Positions 38,234 to 51,087 are shown, numbered from the stretch's first letter. The stretch: DNA of 64,000 bases from Anarhynchus alexandrinus (GCA_008711295.1 VUYV01000020.1:1956255-2020254); one strand, 5' to 3'. A program made the numbers and translations. Notes: generated from the sequence alone by a model not told the origin.

Positions 38234-41200
38234 CTAAAAGGGAGACAAGAAGGCAATCGTTTTACAGTGCATTTCCAGCAAGCATGGAATATTCTTGAGA
38301 TGCTTGATCAAGTCACACCAACAGCCCTGGACTCCAAAGGTTTCTACTTGACACAGTGCAGCCCCTATAGGAACACACTGCCCATGGAAGTCATCCTACA
38401 GGGTCTGGAGCTGCAGGGCATGAAGGAAGATCCAACAATGTGTCCCAATGCCAACGGCAAGTACTAGCTGTATCGGGATATTCTCCCAGCTCCCACTCCT
38501 CTGGCTGCAAAATGCTGTCCAGCAGCAGGGCTAGCACACAGGAACCCAAAGGCTCTTTGATCCGTTTCTCCACTTCTGGTCAGTGAATTTCCCAAACGGA
38601 ATTGCAGTCTTTTGGCTAAGAAATAGAAGCTGTATCTGCCAAGATATCTAGTTCCCTTTTACAGGTCAGACCGAAACTAAGACTTATAGGATTAGTGCTT
38701 GTAGATCACACCTCCAGCCTTATCAGGCATCTAAGATCCCTGTTCTCTCTTAAACCACAGCAAGGAGCCAGCCTTTGCTTACTTCACATTGAGATTCACA
38801 GTGCACTAGCTATCTCTGGCTCCCTCGAACAAAAGCAAAGATCACTTCTCGCATCCCTTCCAGGCCAGGCTGGGAACAGCTCACCCAGCAGAACTGCTGC
38901 CAAGCTGGGGCTGAAGCTGGAGGCACGGTAATGCTCAGGAAACATCCAGCTAACAACTGACAAACAAAACTTTGCTGATGAACAAAGCTTACAAGAAACC
39001 CAATGACTGCAGCTAAAGGGTGCAGAGGTGTTGGTGGGAAGACGTTTGTTGTTCATGTCCCCAACTCCACCAAGAACTGAGGAAGGGGATGTTTGTGCTA
39101 ACCCCATGTAGTATTGACATTTTATTTGTATTAGGCTTCAGAGTTAACAGTTCAACTGGGGTAAATAGGTCCGTAATCATTTTCTGAAAGCTCCTCTTTC
39201 AGCCCTTCCAGCTGACAGTGGCAACACTGGGATTGACACTTCCATAACTGCAAGGGCCACCTACTTTGTTTCCATTTAAATCAAAGTTTAGAACCACAGA
39301 GGCTGTAACAAGCTGGTGTGACCAATGTTAGCTCAATTCAACTCCAGCCAAGGAGAGTGTGCTACAGTAATTGCACACGTTTCAGCCCACAGCTGCTTTA
39401 AGAGCAAATTTAGGATGGCTTCAGCCCAATCTCCCTCTGCAGTGACCTCCCTATGCAACAGGGAGGCCACATTTTCAATTTGCAGGTCTCCTGTGGGCTG
39501 GGGAATCTCATCACACCCTGTCCTGCACAGCGCGAAGGGACGACAGCACTCTCGGTGCCCGGCACTGCCAGCAGCTGCTCACCTGGCGAGAGGCAATTTT
39601 CTCCGTGGGGAAAATCTGTAAATTGCATTTGAAGATTATTATTTTTTTTTTTAATTATAGCTATCTCCTCAGAGCTGCTCAGCGGAGGCAGCCACCTTGG
39701 CGAGCTCAGGCTTTGCTCAGCAGGGAAACATGGAGCCACCGCTGCCGCCCTCCTGCTCCGATTCCCTGGTCTGGGGAAAACTCGCTAGGTTTTCATCTGG
39801 GAACCACAGGTCGGAGGTAGCTCATGTCTGTTCGTGGGGATGCTGCTCGCTGGACAGCCTCAGCTCCTGCATGAAGGGCTGCTCCAGCGGGGATGGCTGT
39901 TTTCATTCCCTGGGTCACAAAGCGGTCCTACTGGCCCAGGATGCCAAAGAGAGGTGTCAAAATGCCCCAGGCTGCCCTCCTGTCCTTCCCTATCAGCAGC
40001 ATCCACATGAGTACGTGGGGCTCACCCTCCACTGGCTGGGCCAGAGCACTGGGCAACCTGCCACCGCAGACACCTCCTTTGAGGCAGCAGCTGGCTGGCA
40101 CCTGGACCAACACCTGCACCAACAGACACTGCCCAGCCTTTTGGTGGGATCATCCTGGGTCTCCCAGCCCTTGGCTGCCTTCTCCCCTTGCAGTCTTAAA
40201 CACAAATGCACTCTGCCATCTAGTGATCTTGGGCAAAAAGGATTGCTCCTGGCAGCAGCAGCCATATAAGTCTGGGAGACCTGGCTTTGCACTGGGATTG
40301 GGGATTCCTGAGGTTTTATTCCCTGCTGGTACAACAGGGATGGTGTCTGCTGGCACAGAGAGATCCCCACTTGCCAGGGCTGCCAGCAGTAGGGAAGCAC
40401 CACCCTTCAGTGTTTATTAGGTCCACAGCATGGTCAGGGCTGGGTCTCCAGGCTGCTAGTGAGCAGTGGGCACAGTCCCATTGGGAGCAATCTGGCCACA
40501 GCGATTCTGCTGGGAGACAGGGTCTTCCCAAAGCATCAAAAGCAGTCACAGCACCTTCTGCTGGTGGGCTGAAGCACTCAATGTCCAGAATCAAGACTGG
40601 GAACAGCCTGACCAATGGATCCAGCACAACCAGGGACCGAGAAGAAGCTTTCCATGAAGGTTTAGGACAAAATCTGTGGGCAGCTGGCCCCCTCGGTAGT
40701 CCTCACCAGATTACTAGTTCAATGCTGCTTTGTGCCGTACCCTCAAGGTCCTGGAAAGGCAACAAGGTGACATGGATGTAACGGAGAGCAGAGCTGGACC
40801 CACCACTTCCCCAGAAGCAAAAAGGCAGCCCCGAGACCCTACATTTCATTCCCCCAGGTGACTGACAAACACACTTAGGGATTAGTCCTGTCCTCACCAA
40901 GCCATGGGGTGAAGCTTTGACCTTAATTTTAAAGGGGGGAGGCATTTATAGCACTTGGTCTCCTACAGAGAGTGCCAAGACAGATTGCAATTGCAATCCA
41001 GTAAACATTAAAGCTCTTCACACAATTTGCTATGACAGATGATACCAATCTCCTGGCCACAGCTCTGAAGAAAGGGACATTCCTCATAAGCAATGCCAAA
41101 GAGAAGAAAGAGCAGCTTTCTTTCTCTTTTACTCCCTTCTAAGCAAAGGGCCGTTTGAAATTTGGTGAAATATCATCCCCTCTTTCTTCCTTCACAATTT

Positions 41201-41507
41201 GGAGGCTTCTTTGAACAATCACACTCTAAACCTGTCTCTGTAGCTTTGACTGGACTGCAGTCTGGATTTTTCATAGAGAGAAAACACAAAGGAAGATCTG
41301 CTTGGTGCACAACACACCTGGCAGAGGATCTCTATTACCCACCTCTGCTCTCAGCCAAATGCTTCCCTGAGGATGTGATACTTTTTCCCACTGGGATTCA
41401 AGACACTCATGTGGGGTCCTTCAAAAAAGCCAGAGTGATGCGGGCTGGGGGCAGCTAGTGATGCCAACCACTCTCCTGGGGTCCCCAGCTGCCACAGAGA
41501 GGCTCAC
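38234..41507 (-). other. MDGA1: MDGA1 intron F-G between Ig4 and Ig5 (phase 1)
   Basis: A 3,274-nt intron, donor gtgagc, acceptor cttttag. It contains long open frames on the plus strand (39,697-40,420) that match no family I know and are best taken as chance. No repeat was recognised. Confidence 0.85.
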
Positions 41508-41837
41508 CTGTCTCTGAGGAGATGTTCACCTCCACACTGAGGTCAGGAATGGGTGCTCCCTGGAAGGTAGCCACGCAGAGGTAGGTGCCATAGTCACTGA
41601 ACCTCAGGTCAATAATCTCCAGGCTGCAGGTCACAGGTGGGAGCTCAGGGTCATTCCTGGTGATGAGCAGCCGGTCTGAGAACCTGGCTGGTTTCCCGTT
41701 CTTGTACCAGGAATAGACAACTTTCTCCTGGGGGACAGCATCCACGTGGCATGAAAGCTTCAAGTCCTGCCCTAACTGGATGGTCTCGCTCTCTTTGATC
41801 ACATCAGGGGTGATTTGGAACGTGGCATTCTTCATGG
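41508..41837 (-). CDS. MDGA1: MDGA1 exon F: Ig4, single exon
   Basis: The 330-nt exon starts with two bases completing a Ser codon, then reads MKNATFQITP to VEVNISSET plus one base. Core residues are the cysteines in LKLSC and GTYLC and the tryptophan in YSWYKNGKP. Sequons are NAT and NIS. The acceptor is ttcatcccag and the donor gtgagc, both phase 1. One oddity is an extra cysteine in PPVTCSLEI (codon TGC on the minus strand near 41,632), where I recall serine in mammalian MDGA1. The DYGTYLC signature makes the Ig assignment secure. Confidence 0.96.
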
Positions 41838-42233
41838 CTGGGATGAACACAAGTGCAAAATTGGTTAGGGTCAGCGAACTGTCTTGCATGGGACAGGACA
41901 ACAGCTCTTTGCTCCTCAGGAAGGCAACATCTCCATGCAAAATCTGCCTCAAGACCTCCCTCAGTTATGTTCCCACAATAGATCCCCAGGGCCTCACATC
42001 TGGCAGTCTGGGATCATTCTCCAGCCCAGGACAGTGCAACAGCCCAGGATGAGGCTGCAAGCAGTGCTAGCACAGCCTGCTGGTCTGAAAGCAGCTTGCA
42101 CAGCAGCTTCTCCAGAATATTAGTCTCTGCTAAGTATCACATTCACTCTCAGGTGAACAAGAACAGCCAGGAGGAATGCAAATCCAGCCCCTCCACCCTG
42201 AAAACCCATGCTCTGAGAAAGAGAGCAACTTAC
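41838..42233 (-). other. MDGA1: MDGA1 intron E-F between Ig3 and Ig4 (phase 1)
   Basis: The shortest intron here (396 nt), donor gtaagt, acceptor ttcatcccag. No other feature was seen. Confidence 0.9.
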
Positions 42234-42503
42234 ACCGCACCAGCAAGTTCACTGTCTTCTTTGCTGGGTTCCCCACGTTGTTGATGGCTGTGCAATTGTA
42301 GTAGCCTGAGTCCTCCACGCGGATCCTCCAGAGAGTGAGGTTGCCTCCTTGCACAAGGCTGTTGGGAGGCATTGGGCCAGGAGAGTGAGACCAAACCACC
42401 TCTGGCTGTGGGTCACCACCTGTCAGAGAGCACTGCATAGTGATGTTGTCACCGGGGTTGACCACCAGTGTCTCATTGACAGACAGCTTCAGAGCAGGCG
42501 GGG
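42234..42503 (-). CDS. MDGA1: MDGA1 exon E: Ig3, single exon
   Basis: The 270-nt exon encodes the whole third Ig domain: PPALKLSVNE through the core cysteines in TMQC and GYYNC, the tryptophan in VVW, and the end strand NPAKKTVNLLVR. Both borders are phase 1 (acceptor tttctag, donor gtaagt). It is the most heavily glycosylated segment seen here, with four sequons (NET, NIT, NLT, NCT). Only a 396-bp intron separates it from exon F. Divergence from the mammalian protein, as I remember it, is concentrated in the middle of the domain (PGPMPPNSLVQ region), while the NNVGNPAKKTVNLLVR end is nearly unchanged. Confidence 0.96.
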
Positions 42504-43257
42504 CTAGAAAAGTACAAAGAGAAACACTTCAGAGCTTGAAAAAAACCCCACCCATTTGCCTATGCACAGCTTCATACTTTCTGGGATTTGTTCTTGAACA
42601 TGGCTGGTTTGAGTAGGGAGAGTTGGAGAGCTCCACGAATTCATTACAAATAAAAGGTGTTTGTGAACCTAAAGCATTATCATTACTATATCTTTGAGTT
42701 AGAGCCTTTTGCTCTGTTATGGTTAGGAAACACTGCAGGCAGGACCTCACACCACCCCGGAATGGAGGACATACCTTAAACACTCCACCGCTAGTGCTTA
42801 GGATCGGGGCACAAGCTACATATGATATTTTAGCAGTGTTCAGTGCAGGTTTTCTAGGCTTAGGACTCAGGTCAGAAGAAAAGCCTGATGACCCCCCTTT
42901 GCACAGGTAGGAGTGGCAACCAGGCAAAATTTGGCAGTGGAAAACCCAAGACTAGAGGCTGGTTGACTCCTGATGCAAACAACTGCAGCAAGGCAGAGGG
43001 GCAGTGGAAAGCTGCTGTGGCACTGCATTACTCACCTGCACTGCACCCAACCCACTCCCCTGCAGACACCACAATGTCTTCTGCTCTCCCTGTATGTAAC
43101 TCCCCTGACTCTAGACGGGCCCTGCAGAAGCATCACTGGAGAAAAAGGGCAACTGGTAGCTCCTCCTACAGCACCTGTATCTCCTTTGCTGCAACACTAT
43201 TGTACGAATCACAGTTAGTCTGCTTATGCCTTGGACAGAAACTGGACTGAGTCCTGA

Positions 43258-43290
43258 GAAAGAAAGAAAGAAAAAAAGAAAAAGGCAGGA
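43258..43290. repeat. (GAAA)n simple repeat
   Basis: AAGAAAGAAAGAAAG followed by A-rich interrupted units. Confidence 0.9.
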
Positions 43291-44159
43291 GATCAAGAGA
43301 TGCATTGTCACAAGGCATGGGAAGTTGCAATCATGGATTGAGTTTAGCATCTCAGGACCCAATCCAAAGCATGCTGGGAAGATCACTGGGATGACAGTGT
43401 TTGCTGGACGGTTCTCACAATGCGAAGGGAAGGTCAGGCAGAGCACCAGGTACATGCCCAGTCACAGCCCACTCCTTCTGCCGGACCTCCAGAGCTCCAC
43501 CCTGATGGAGAAGTGAAGAAGAAAGGACAGGCTCAGAGGAGCCTGCTTGAACCTAAATTCTGTTTGTGTTCAAGGACACTTGGGATTAAACCACTCCTCC
43601 CATACAGAGTTGCCATCCCAAGAAGGAGTTTTGGAGAAAGCATACCATTAAAAAAGGACCTCGGCTACCCCATGATATGCCTCTCCATCTCTCATACCCA
43701 ACTAGATGTCTTTGGGGGGCAAAGCCTTTGCCCGGCAGCTGGCCTTTGCACAGCTCAGAGCCTGACACAGAGGACCAGGACCTGTCTGCACCATACCAGA
43801 CCAGGAACAGCAGCTCTGCACGTGGTCTTAACTTCCTTCACCTCCGTGGGCATCAAATACACTTTTCTACAGACCTGGGGGCTATAGTCCAGGTCACAAG
43901 GATTGTCTTTCACCCACAACTGAACAACTGGGACTGATTCAAAGTGTCTAGACAACCTCTCCTTTGAATACCCTCGTACCTGTTTTGGTTTATTTTATTT
44001 CTGCACCTTTCTCACTACATCCCCCTCCAGGAACTGATCCAAAAAACTTCCTTTTGTATTCTCTATTTCATCCCATGAAAAGCCTTTTAAAAGCCCTTGT
44101 CAGCACCGTCACTGGCTCCATCCAGACAGAGCTGAGAAAGTAGCAGTCCCCAGCACAGA

Positions 44160-44400
44160 GACGGGGAGTATGTTTTAAGTAACAGCCATAATAATGCAAA
44201 ATAAGGCATTGTTCCATATTCATGAAGCCTGATTTAACAGCATCATTATTTCTGCCTCTTCTCTCCCTGGACCCCGCGTTAATGAGCTGTGCTGGATTTG
44301 TGTTGGATCTCTGAATTACAGCCCATACAAACAAGGCGAGGAGGACTGCTCTCTCCTCAGCACCGGCGCCATAATTTAGCAGCGAAACTACTGCCATGCT
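44160..44400. promoter_or_regulatory. Possible AT-rich conserved-enhancer-like stretch
   Basis: The stretch combines octamer-like (AATGCAAAAT, ATATTCATGA) and homeodomain-like (GCGTTAATGAG, TGATTTAAC) sites within 240 bp and contains no recognisable repeat. Weak evidence, from pattern recognition only. Confidence 0.2.
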
Positions 44401-45134
44401 GGGATATTGCTTTGGGGCACTGAATCAGACGTCCTCTCCCTGGCCACGGCGCGTGCTGTTTGTGCCAGAGGTGTCCAGCTGTGCCTAAGGAAGAAGGTAG
44501 TTCCTCTGCCACCTGCACTGGTCATTTTGAGGCCAGCGGTTGGAGTCCTTGAATTTCGGGAGGCCACAGCCCGCACTCGGAGCCTCTGACAGGTCTCTTT
44601 GCTGGAGTCTTGGAAACGGTGTGCAAGGGTTAATGCGCACTAATTGGCAAAGGAAGGATTTGTACTTCCTCTCCAAGCTCCAGGTGGTGTCATGAGACTC
44701 ATCGAAGCCCAGGAACCCAATAGCTCAACTCATGGTGGTTGGGCCAGGACACACTCCTGTCACTAACAGGCTGTCAGATGAGTGCAGCAGATACCAAGTA
44801 GCTGTTCCTGCCCTCTGACGCTGAACTGGTCTCAGGTTCACAGGACACCAGACGAGCTGGCAGATGCAGCATCTTGCCCGGGAATCTCCACCCATCCCCG
44901 TCAGAGCCAGAGAAAGGCTGAGACCAGGCTATGCCTGGAGACATGTCAGAGTTGGGGTGCACAAACCAGAGGTCCTGCAGGCCAGGTTAAGAGTGAGGGA
45001 TCTTGCGGTGTTTGATGTGCACATATCTGAACAACGCTCATCTTGCCCAGCAGCGACATGTTCTGGGCAAGGCAACACGAGGGGAAAAAAAGCAACACAC
45101 TGGTGCAAGCGGTGCCTCAGGGCAACCTCTGGGG

Positions 45135-45149
45135 GTGTGTGTGTGTGTG
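45135..45149. repeat. Short (GT)n microsatellite
   Basis: Seven GT units in intron D-E, followed by GCGTGC. Confidence 0.95.
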
Positions 45150-47110
45150 CGTGCAAGAAGGAGGCAGGGAAACCGCAAAGCTGCCACCCGCACAGCTCCG
45201 GGCAGCGAGCTCCCGTGATGTTCCCCAAAACAGAGCCCTGGCTGTGGCAGCCTGCATGGGCTCCCACTCCCACTCCTGTCAGCAGACAGAGGTTAACAGT
45301 CTGCAGACATTGTTATGCAGGAGATGAATCTCATTTATTTGTAACCTGTGGCAATTCCTTTTGTTCTTGGCTCAGAAAACCTGCTGGCGGAGTCTGCCGA
45401 GCAGCAAGGGGACCATTAAAAACAAAGAGTCGCTTTCAATTCCCTTTGAAGTCCAATTTGCTGCAGTAAAACTGCAGGAGAATTAACCAGCTGGGCTGCT
45501 TAATTTTGCAGAAATCGAGGAAGGGGGAAAACATCAGCCCAGCCCTGCTGGAGCAGGTGACTACAGCCCGGTGCTGAGCTGGTCCTGCGGCTCTGCAGAC
45601 CCAACCTGCTGGTCTGGAGCCACACAACAACAGCAGGACAGAAGAGGAACAGGGGAAATCTCCTCCCCATTAAGGCTGCGGACTGAGAACCCGTCCCCTG
45701 CTGCGAGGGCGAAGCTGCTGACACAGAGCTGCGCAGAAGCACATCTCCTTGTCGGAGACTAGGATCTGCCCAAAGGCCACCACCAGAGGAGCCAAAGTGA
45801 ACCAGCTGAGGAACAGCAAATGAACGGGGAAGAGAAGATTCCCTTGGCCTGACATGACCTGACCCACCGATTCCCCCCAAGGTCTGTAGTAGTTTGGTCT
45901 ATAAATATTTAAGAGATCTATTTCCATGCACCTCGGCACCCTTTGAGCCCTCCTTGGTCGCAAAGGCGAAGGCATCCTGAGCGCAGCTGCTCAGGATTCT
46001 GGGCACAGCCAAGGCTACGGAGGTCGCCAAAGCACGAGCACAAGAGGGAAAGAAAAGACCGATGCAAAAAAGGAGAGAAATAAAGATTTTTCTTTAAATA
46101 TTTTCTCATCTATGCACAATACTACCTACAGGGCAAGTAAGCCAGATAACACGAGTATATTTAACATGAAATATTATTTAACACAAGCCCAGCTCACAGT
46201 GCAATGCCAGCTTCATTTTCACCTCCAGCTTTTAATTCAATTTCCTAGGAACACATTTTCCATGGCCCCTTTGAGCTTGTGGTGTCAGGCTCCACTGTAA
46301 CTTTTTATAAATATGCATCTATAGCTAAACAACAAGAAAAAAGAACTAGATGTATGTGCTACGTGGACTAAGTTCAGAGCTGAAGTTGGTGTGTAAATTC
46401 AGCCATATCACTGGCTTCTGATCTGGCTACAGCCTGAAAATACATTTTCCCCATTCACTCAGTAAAGGGGCTGGAGTGAAATGAAGGGTAGTTTACCTGC
46501 GCTTGGGCTGGCAGGGGGGAGTGGACATGAAGAGAAATTTGATTTTCTAACTCTTCAAAGGTAAAGACACAACAGGGAAGAAGAGCTGTATGAAATCCCT
46601 TTCTTCATCATGAGCACAAGATAAGTTTTTAAAGGGAATATTCCAGCATTTGCTACAGTCTCATCCTGAGATAAACTCAGGCAGTGGTGTGAGTAGCTCA
46701 AGACATGTTCAGAGATTTTACTACATAGAGAATTATTTTTTTTTCTGACATTAGCTATAGTTCGCTTTCTTAAGCTCATTATTCTTCTTCTTTCTACATA
46801 AAATAATGCAACTATTGCTCAGCACCTTGGGCTCAAGTCAGATCAATAAACATAATTTATACAGTATCAACAATACCCCATCAACAGTTGGCAACATCAA
46901 AAGAGTTCGGTTTCCACTGCACAAAGATGACACAAGGGATGCAAACTGCTTTGTGTTACATTAGAGAGGTGAATAATTCAAACAACTACAATGCCTTTCT
47001 TTCTGATCATGGAATACTTCAGGGCTGGAAGCAATTTCCTGACATTTACTTATTATTTGAAAATATTCAACACATGCGTGGGCTTTGTGGGTGAGGGTTT
47101 TCGTGAGTCT

Positions 47111-47150
47111 GGGGTTTTTTGGAGTTTGGTTTTGTTTTGTTTTTTTTTTT
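47111..47150. repeat. T-rich (GTTTT)n tract
   Basis: GGTTTTGTTTTG units lead into a run of about 11 T. Confidence 0.85.
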
Positions 47151-47802
47151 AATGGACAGGTTGCAATCGGGTCCTTGCAAGCATTTGGTACGTGATACTC
47201 ACTCATCAGTCAGTTATGGCAGGTAAAGCAAGAAGCACCAAACTGATTCTGTTTGCAGCTGGAGGCGCACTCAAGCACTGCCAGTATGAATATCAGTGTA
47301 AAATTCATTTCTTGGGAAGGCACCGGAGATATTTGCTTTCCACAAACATCGGCACCAGCGGAGCCCGGTAGCGGGGAGGTGCTGAGAGCGCAGCCTGGCA
47401 AACCAGGCCAGAGTCACACACGAATGAATTATTTGTTAGAACTCCTGCAGCATCTGCCCCACTCTAGACTGTACCGAATCTATTTTTAAAGTCACTTAGA
47501 ACTATAAATAAATAAAACAGCGTCTGGATTAAAAACTACATAGTGCCTCAACACCTACACGTAGTCTGTTTTAATGATCTCATGGCAGGCCGGGCCAAGG
47601 CTATACACAGAGCAGCAAGAAATGAGAGCATCCCCAGCCACAAAACTCCTGCATGAAGGATTTGCAATCCCAGCAGCCATGTATGTGGACGTGAGGTGCC
47701 ACAGGCCCTGGACAGGGTGCTGTGTCACCCTCTTGGAGGGGTAATGGCTGTTGAGCAAGCTAGAGGTCAGAGGGCTGCGGGACCCTCTGTGTCCTCTCTT
47801 AC

Positions 47803-47935
47803 CTGTGGTGTTTGTGAGTTGGAAGGTGATGGATTTGTCAGGGATGCTGCAGACGTTGCGGACGGACACCTGGCACGTGTAGCTGGCGTAATCCTGGGGC
47901 CGCAGGTTCTTCAGCTTCAGGACTTTGGTTTCACC
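47803..47935 (-). CDS. MDGA1: MDGA1 exon D: second half of Ig2
   Basis: The 133-nt exon reads GETKVLKLKN to FQLTNTT plus the first base of an Ala codon. The acceptor ends aactgccag and the donor is gtaaga. It contains the second Ig2 core cysteine (YASYTC), an additional cysteine in SVRNVC that I also recall in mammalian MDGA1, and one sequon (NTT) in the hinge before Ig3. Exons C and D together are 330 nt, again a phase 1-1 cassette split by a phase 0 intron, the same layout as Ig1. Confidence 0.95.
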
Positions 47936-50900
47936 CTGGCAGTTGGGAACAAATTGGAGAAAAAAAGACAGAGGTGTACAAAGCACAGCTCATCATTGCA
48001 AGTCCATAACCTGTCCCAAAGTTTACAGATCACCAGCAGCCCCCATCAAAACCTCAGGGAACTGTGCAGACTCCAAGCCCCCCTAGCTACGTATAAAGGA
48101 GACACAAAATGTTTGCAGTGGTAACTCCACTTCCAGGATTTCTCAAAACACCCAACAGCGGACTGACATTTAACCTGAAAGCACTGCCGAAAAGGTCTAG
48201 GCATAATTTCTCATCAACTGTCATCAAAACCGTCTTGTGGAATTTGAAAAACCTTAAACGTCCCGGAACACACCCTGAGACCTCACACCGAGATGTTGGT
48301 AGGAACCCAAGGGACATCACTGGGGTCTCAACATTGCAAAACCAAAGTAAATCAGAGCACATTCAGGCATTAATGCTGGCCTAAATATGACAAGTTCAAC
48401 AGTTACGCTGTAAAAGTTTGCAGTACAGGGGAAAAAAAGATAATTCAGAGAAATATGCAAAGAACCTCCCAAAACTTTCTGCTTTCTCTTCTCCAGATTC
48501 TAATCTCATTTATGCTGGTGTAAATCCAGAGTGACTGCACAGGCTTTGATAGCTTTTTCTCATACTATGCTAAGAATCAAACAAACAAAAATCACTCCCA
48601 GGTACTCCATTAGTTACAGAAACAGAATCAAGTTGTTAAATTAACAATAGATGCGTTCAGTAGATTTTTATTTATGGAATGCGGAAAGCTGAGATGCATC
48701 CTGTGGTTTGCACACCCTGCAACTCCTATGTCTTCCTACGACAGCTCGTCACTGTTGTTCTCCTTGTGTTTGTCTAAATCTCTTTTGGAGAAACCATTCC
48801 ATAATTGCCTGAAAATGTGAGAAGGTGTCAGCATGACAAATCCTCTTGAGGACAACCTCAAGGGACTGGACGATGAGCTCAGGCATGCTAATATGCAGAG
48901 AACAAGCATCTGAACTGAGTAAATTAGAAAGATAAATACCTAGGAGACCAATAAGCCTGTGAAAGTCCTGTCCCCTGAGATTTGTTGCTATGCCACACAA
49001 ATGATGGCATTTACAATGTGCATGTCAACTACTTACTTACAGGGTCATATGGATCCTGTTTATTGATTCGTAAATGTTGGGTAAGTGTGTATAAACCTTC
49101 AGTGTAAATAAGTTTTAAAAAACTTAAACAGTAAAGTCTTCACCTCCTTTTTAATGTAAAAGCCTACCCAAACCTGACACTGATACCAGTTCATCTCTAA
49201 GACAATATTATAAAGCCCTGCAAAGAGTGCTTTGTTAAACGTAGTGCATTTGAGCTCCAGCAAGATCTTCCCCTCCCAATAGTGTTGTAGAATTGTGTTT
49301 TTGTTAACTTCAACTCTTACCAACCAGAACTTACAGGTTTATTCTGCTACCAAGGAAAGGACCGTAAGGGCATGCCTGTGTGAGCACAGCAGTCCTAACA
49401 CCCTCTCTCAGAGCTGGGAATGACCCATCACGGTGGGAACGTTGCCTGACAGGAGCTGCAGGATGCTGGGTCATTTACACGTTAACGCTGCAACACGGTG
49501 AAATTCTGCCAGATGCCTTATTTAGCTGAAGAAAATATCTCAAGTCCCAAGACATCCTCTCATTAAGCAACGTCTCCTGTTAATTACACTGAGTTTAGTG
49601 AAAGCTGGAAGAGCCCATGGTGGCTTCCTCTAAGGCCAGGGATGTCCTAGTTGGATGCCACATAGTACTGGACTAGACAAAGCTCTCTTCAGGGCCCATC
49701 AGCAGCGCTGATCTACCACATTTCTGCAAAACTGCCACTAACCTGCAGCTCCCTCCTCTCTCCTCATCCCCCTGAATGTTTCCATTTGGCTGCCCATTTC
49801 CACGACCTACAGAGATGGTGTGTTTCAATAAAATATGAGCACGACTACATTAACAGGTTGCCTGGAGCATCGCTCAGAAGTCCAATTCGGCCAGAATGCG
49901 CTCAGGACCTGGCTTTGGGAGTGCGAGGAGGTGTGTGGGATGAAACGAGTGCCCTGGGGAGCGGCTCCTTCAGCCTTCCACTCCCACCCATCACCGCCTT
50001 GTGCTGCCGAAAGGCCTTGCTGGAAGCACTGGGGCTGGTTAGCATCTGAAGGATATTCGGAGCCAGAGCTTATCTTAGGATAACATGCCCAGAGTGCCTT
50101 GGCAAAAGAAAAATTCCCCTCCGTCTCCCACCATGTTGGTGGGCTAATTACTGTGAAGAAAGCGGTGTTCAGAGGGGTAAGTCCAGGATAGGCAAACAGG
50201 TGAAGCAGAAAGGATGTGGATACACTGTCACAGGACGACAGTGAGAAAGCGCCCAGGCAGGTGGGCTGCCTTCTGTTGCTTATGGTCATGAGGAAAAGCT
50301 CTTCATCATTTGCCTCATGGATCTCACAGTAATTCCTGCTATTCACTCACACTGCTAAACAGGCAGCAATTCCCCTGGAATTGGGAACTGGGGCACTCAA
50401 CTGAGAAAAAAAATTAGCAATGAGAGACAGAGGAGACCCAGTCTTGGGACTGTTTGCTTGGATTTTAGTCTTGGCCATCCAACAGTCATGTAATCTCAAA
50501 TTATTGCGTACAAGTATCTAAAGGGTGGGTTGAAGGAGGATGGAGCCAGACTCTTTTCAGCGGTTCCCAATGACAGGACGAGGGGCAATGGGCACAAGTT
50601 GGAACATAGGAAGTTCTGTTCAAATACAGGAAAAAACTTCTTTACGGTGAGGGTGACAGAGCACTGGCACAGGCTGCCCAGGGAGGTTGTGGAGTCCCCT
50701 TCTCTGGAGATTTTCAAGACCCACCAGGATGCAGTCCTGAGTAATGTGCTATAGACAATCCTGCTTTGGCAGGGGAGTTAGACTAGATGATCTCTAGAGG
50801 TCCCTTCCAACTCTGAAAATTCCATGATTCCTCAGGGACAGTGCCAAAAAGGGGAAGCAACTTCTAGGTTGTCAAACTCCCTCCTGCTCTGCTCCTCTTG

Positions 50901-51087
50901 TCCCCTGGGAACCCACATACAGAAATAGGCTCTACCAGCCCTTTTGGAGTCAGTGCTCCTTGCAGTGGCCACCACTATCCCCCCAGCATTGTAATCCATA
51001 TGGAGAAAGAAACACCATCTACTACAGAGTGCCCTGCATCAGCAAGATGCTCAACACAAGCTGGTGGAGGTTTGGGTTTTTTGTCAC
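47936..51087 (-). other. MDGA1: MDGA1 intron C-D inside Ig2 (phase 0)
   Basis: A 3,152-nt intron with the weak donor gtgaca and a normal acceptor. It contains the sense-to-plus CR1 fragment at 50,505-50,832 and a possible ancient repeat scrap near 48,497-48,545. Nothing else was recognised. Confidence 0.85.
50505..50832 (+). mobile_element. CR1 LINE 3' fragment with ORF2 tail (avian type)
   Basis: The segment runs from a 'GTATCTAAAGGGTGGGTTGA' block through the ORF2 C-terminal remnant (peptide pieces such as EDGARLFSAVPND, FFTVRVTEHWHRLPREVVESP) to the 3' UTR (GACTAGATGATCTCTAGAGG, CCCTTCCAACTCTG) and a decayed 8-bp terminal repeat (ATTCCATGATTCC). The frame over 50,530-50,754 is still open, but the element is heavily 5'-truncated and cannot transpose by itself. 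It is antisense to MDGA1, inside intron C-D. Confidence 0.93.

Larger units (their letters stand above)
42504..47802 (-). other. MDGA1: MDGA1 intron D-E between Ig2 and Ig3 (phase 1)
   Basis: A 5,299-nt intron. It holds a (GAAA)n tract at 43,258-43,290, (GT)n at 45,135-45,149, a T-rich run at 47,111-47,150 and an AT-rich, possibly regulatory stretch at 44,160-44,400. No coding exon was found in it. Confidence 0.85.

Noticed and set aside
39697..40420. 190- and 175-codon plus-strand frames in intron F-G
   Set aside because: The peptides are rich in Ser, Gly, His and Trp without domain pattern. Four frames are open simultaneously, which points to composition rather than coding.
44864..45469. 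201-codon plus-strand frame
   Set aside because: It crosses a (GT)n microsatellite and resembles no protein family.
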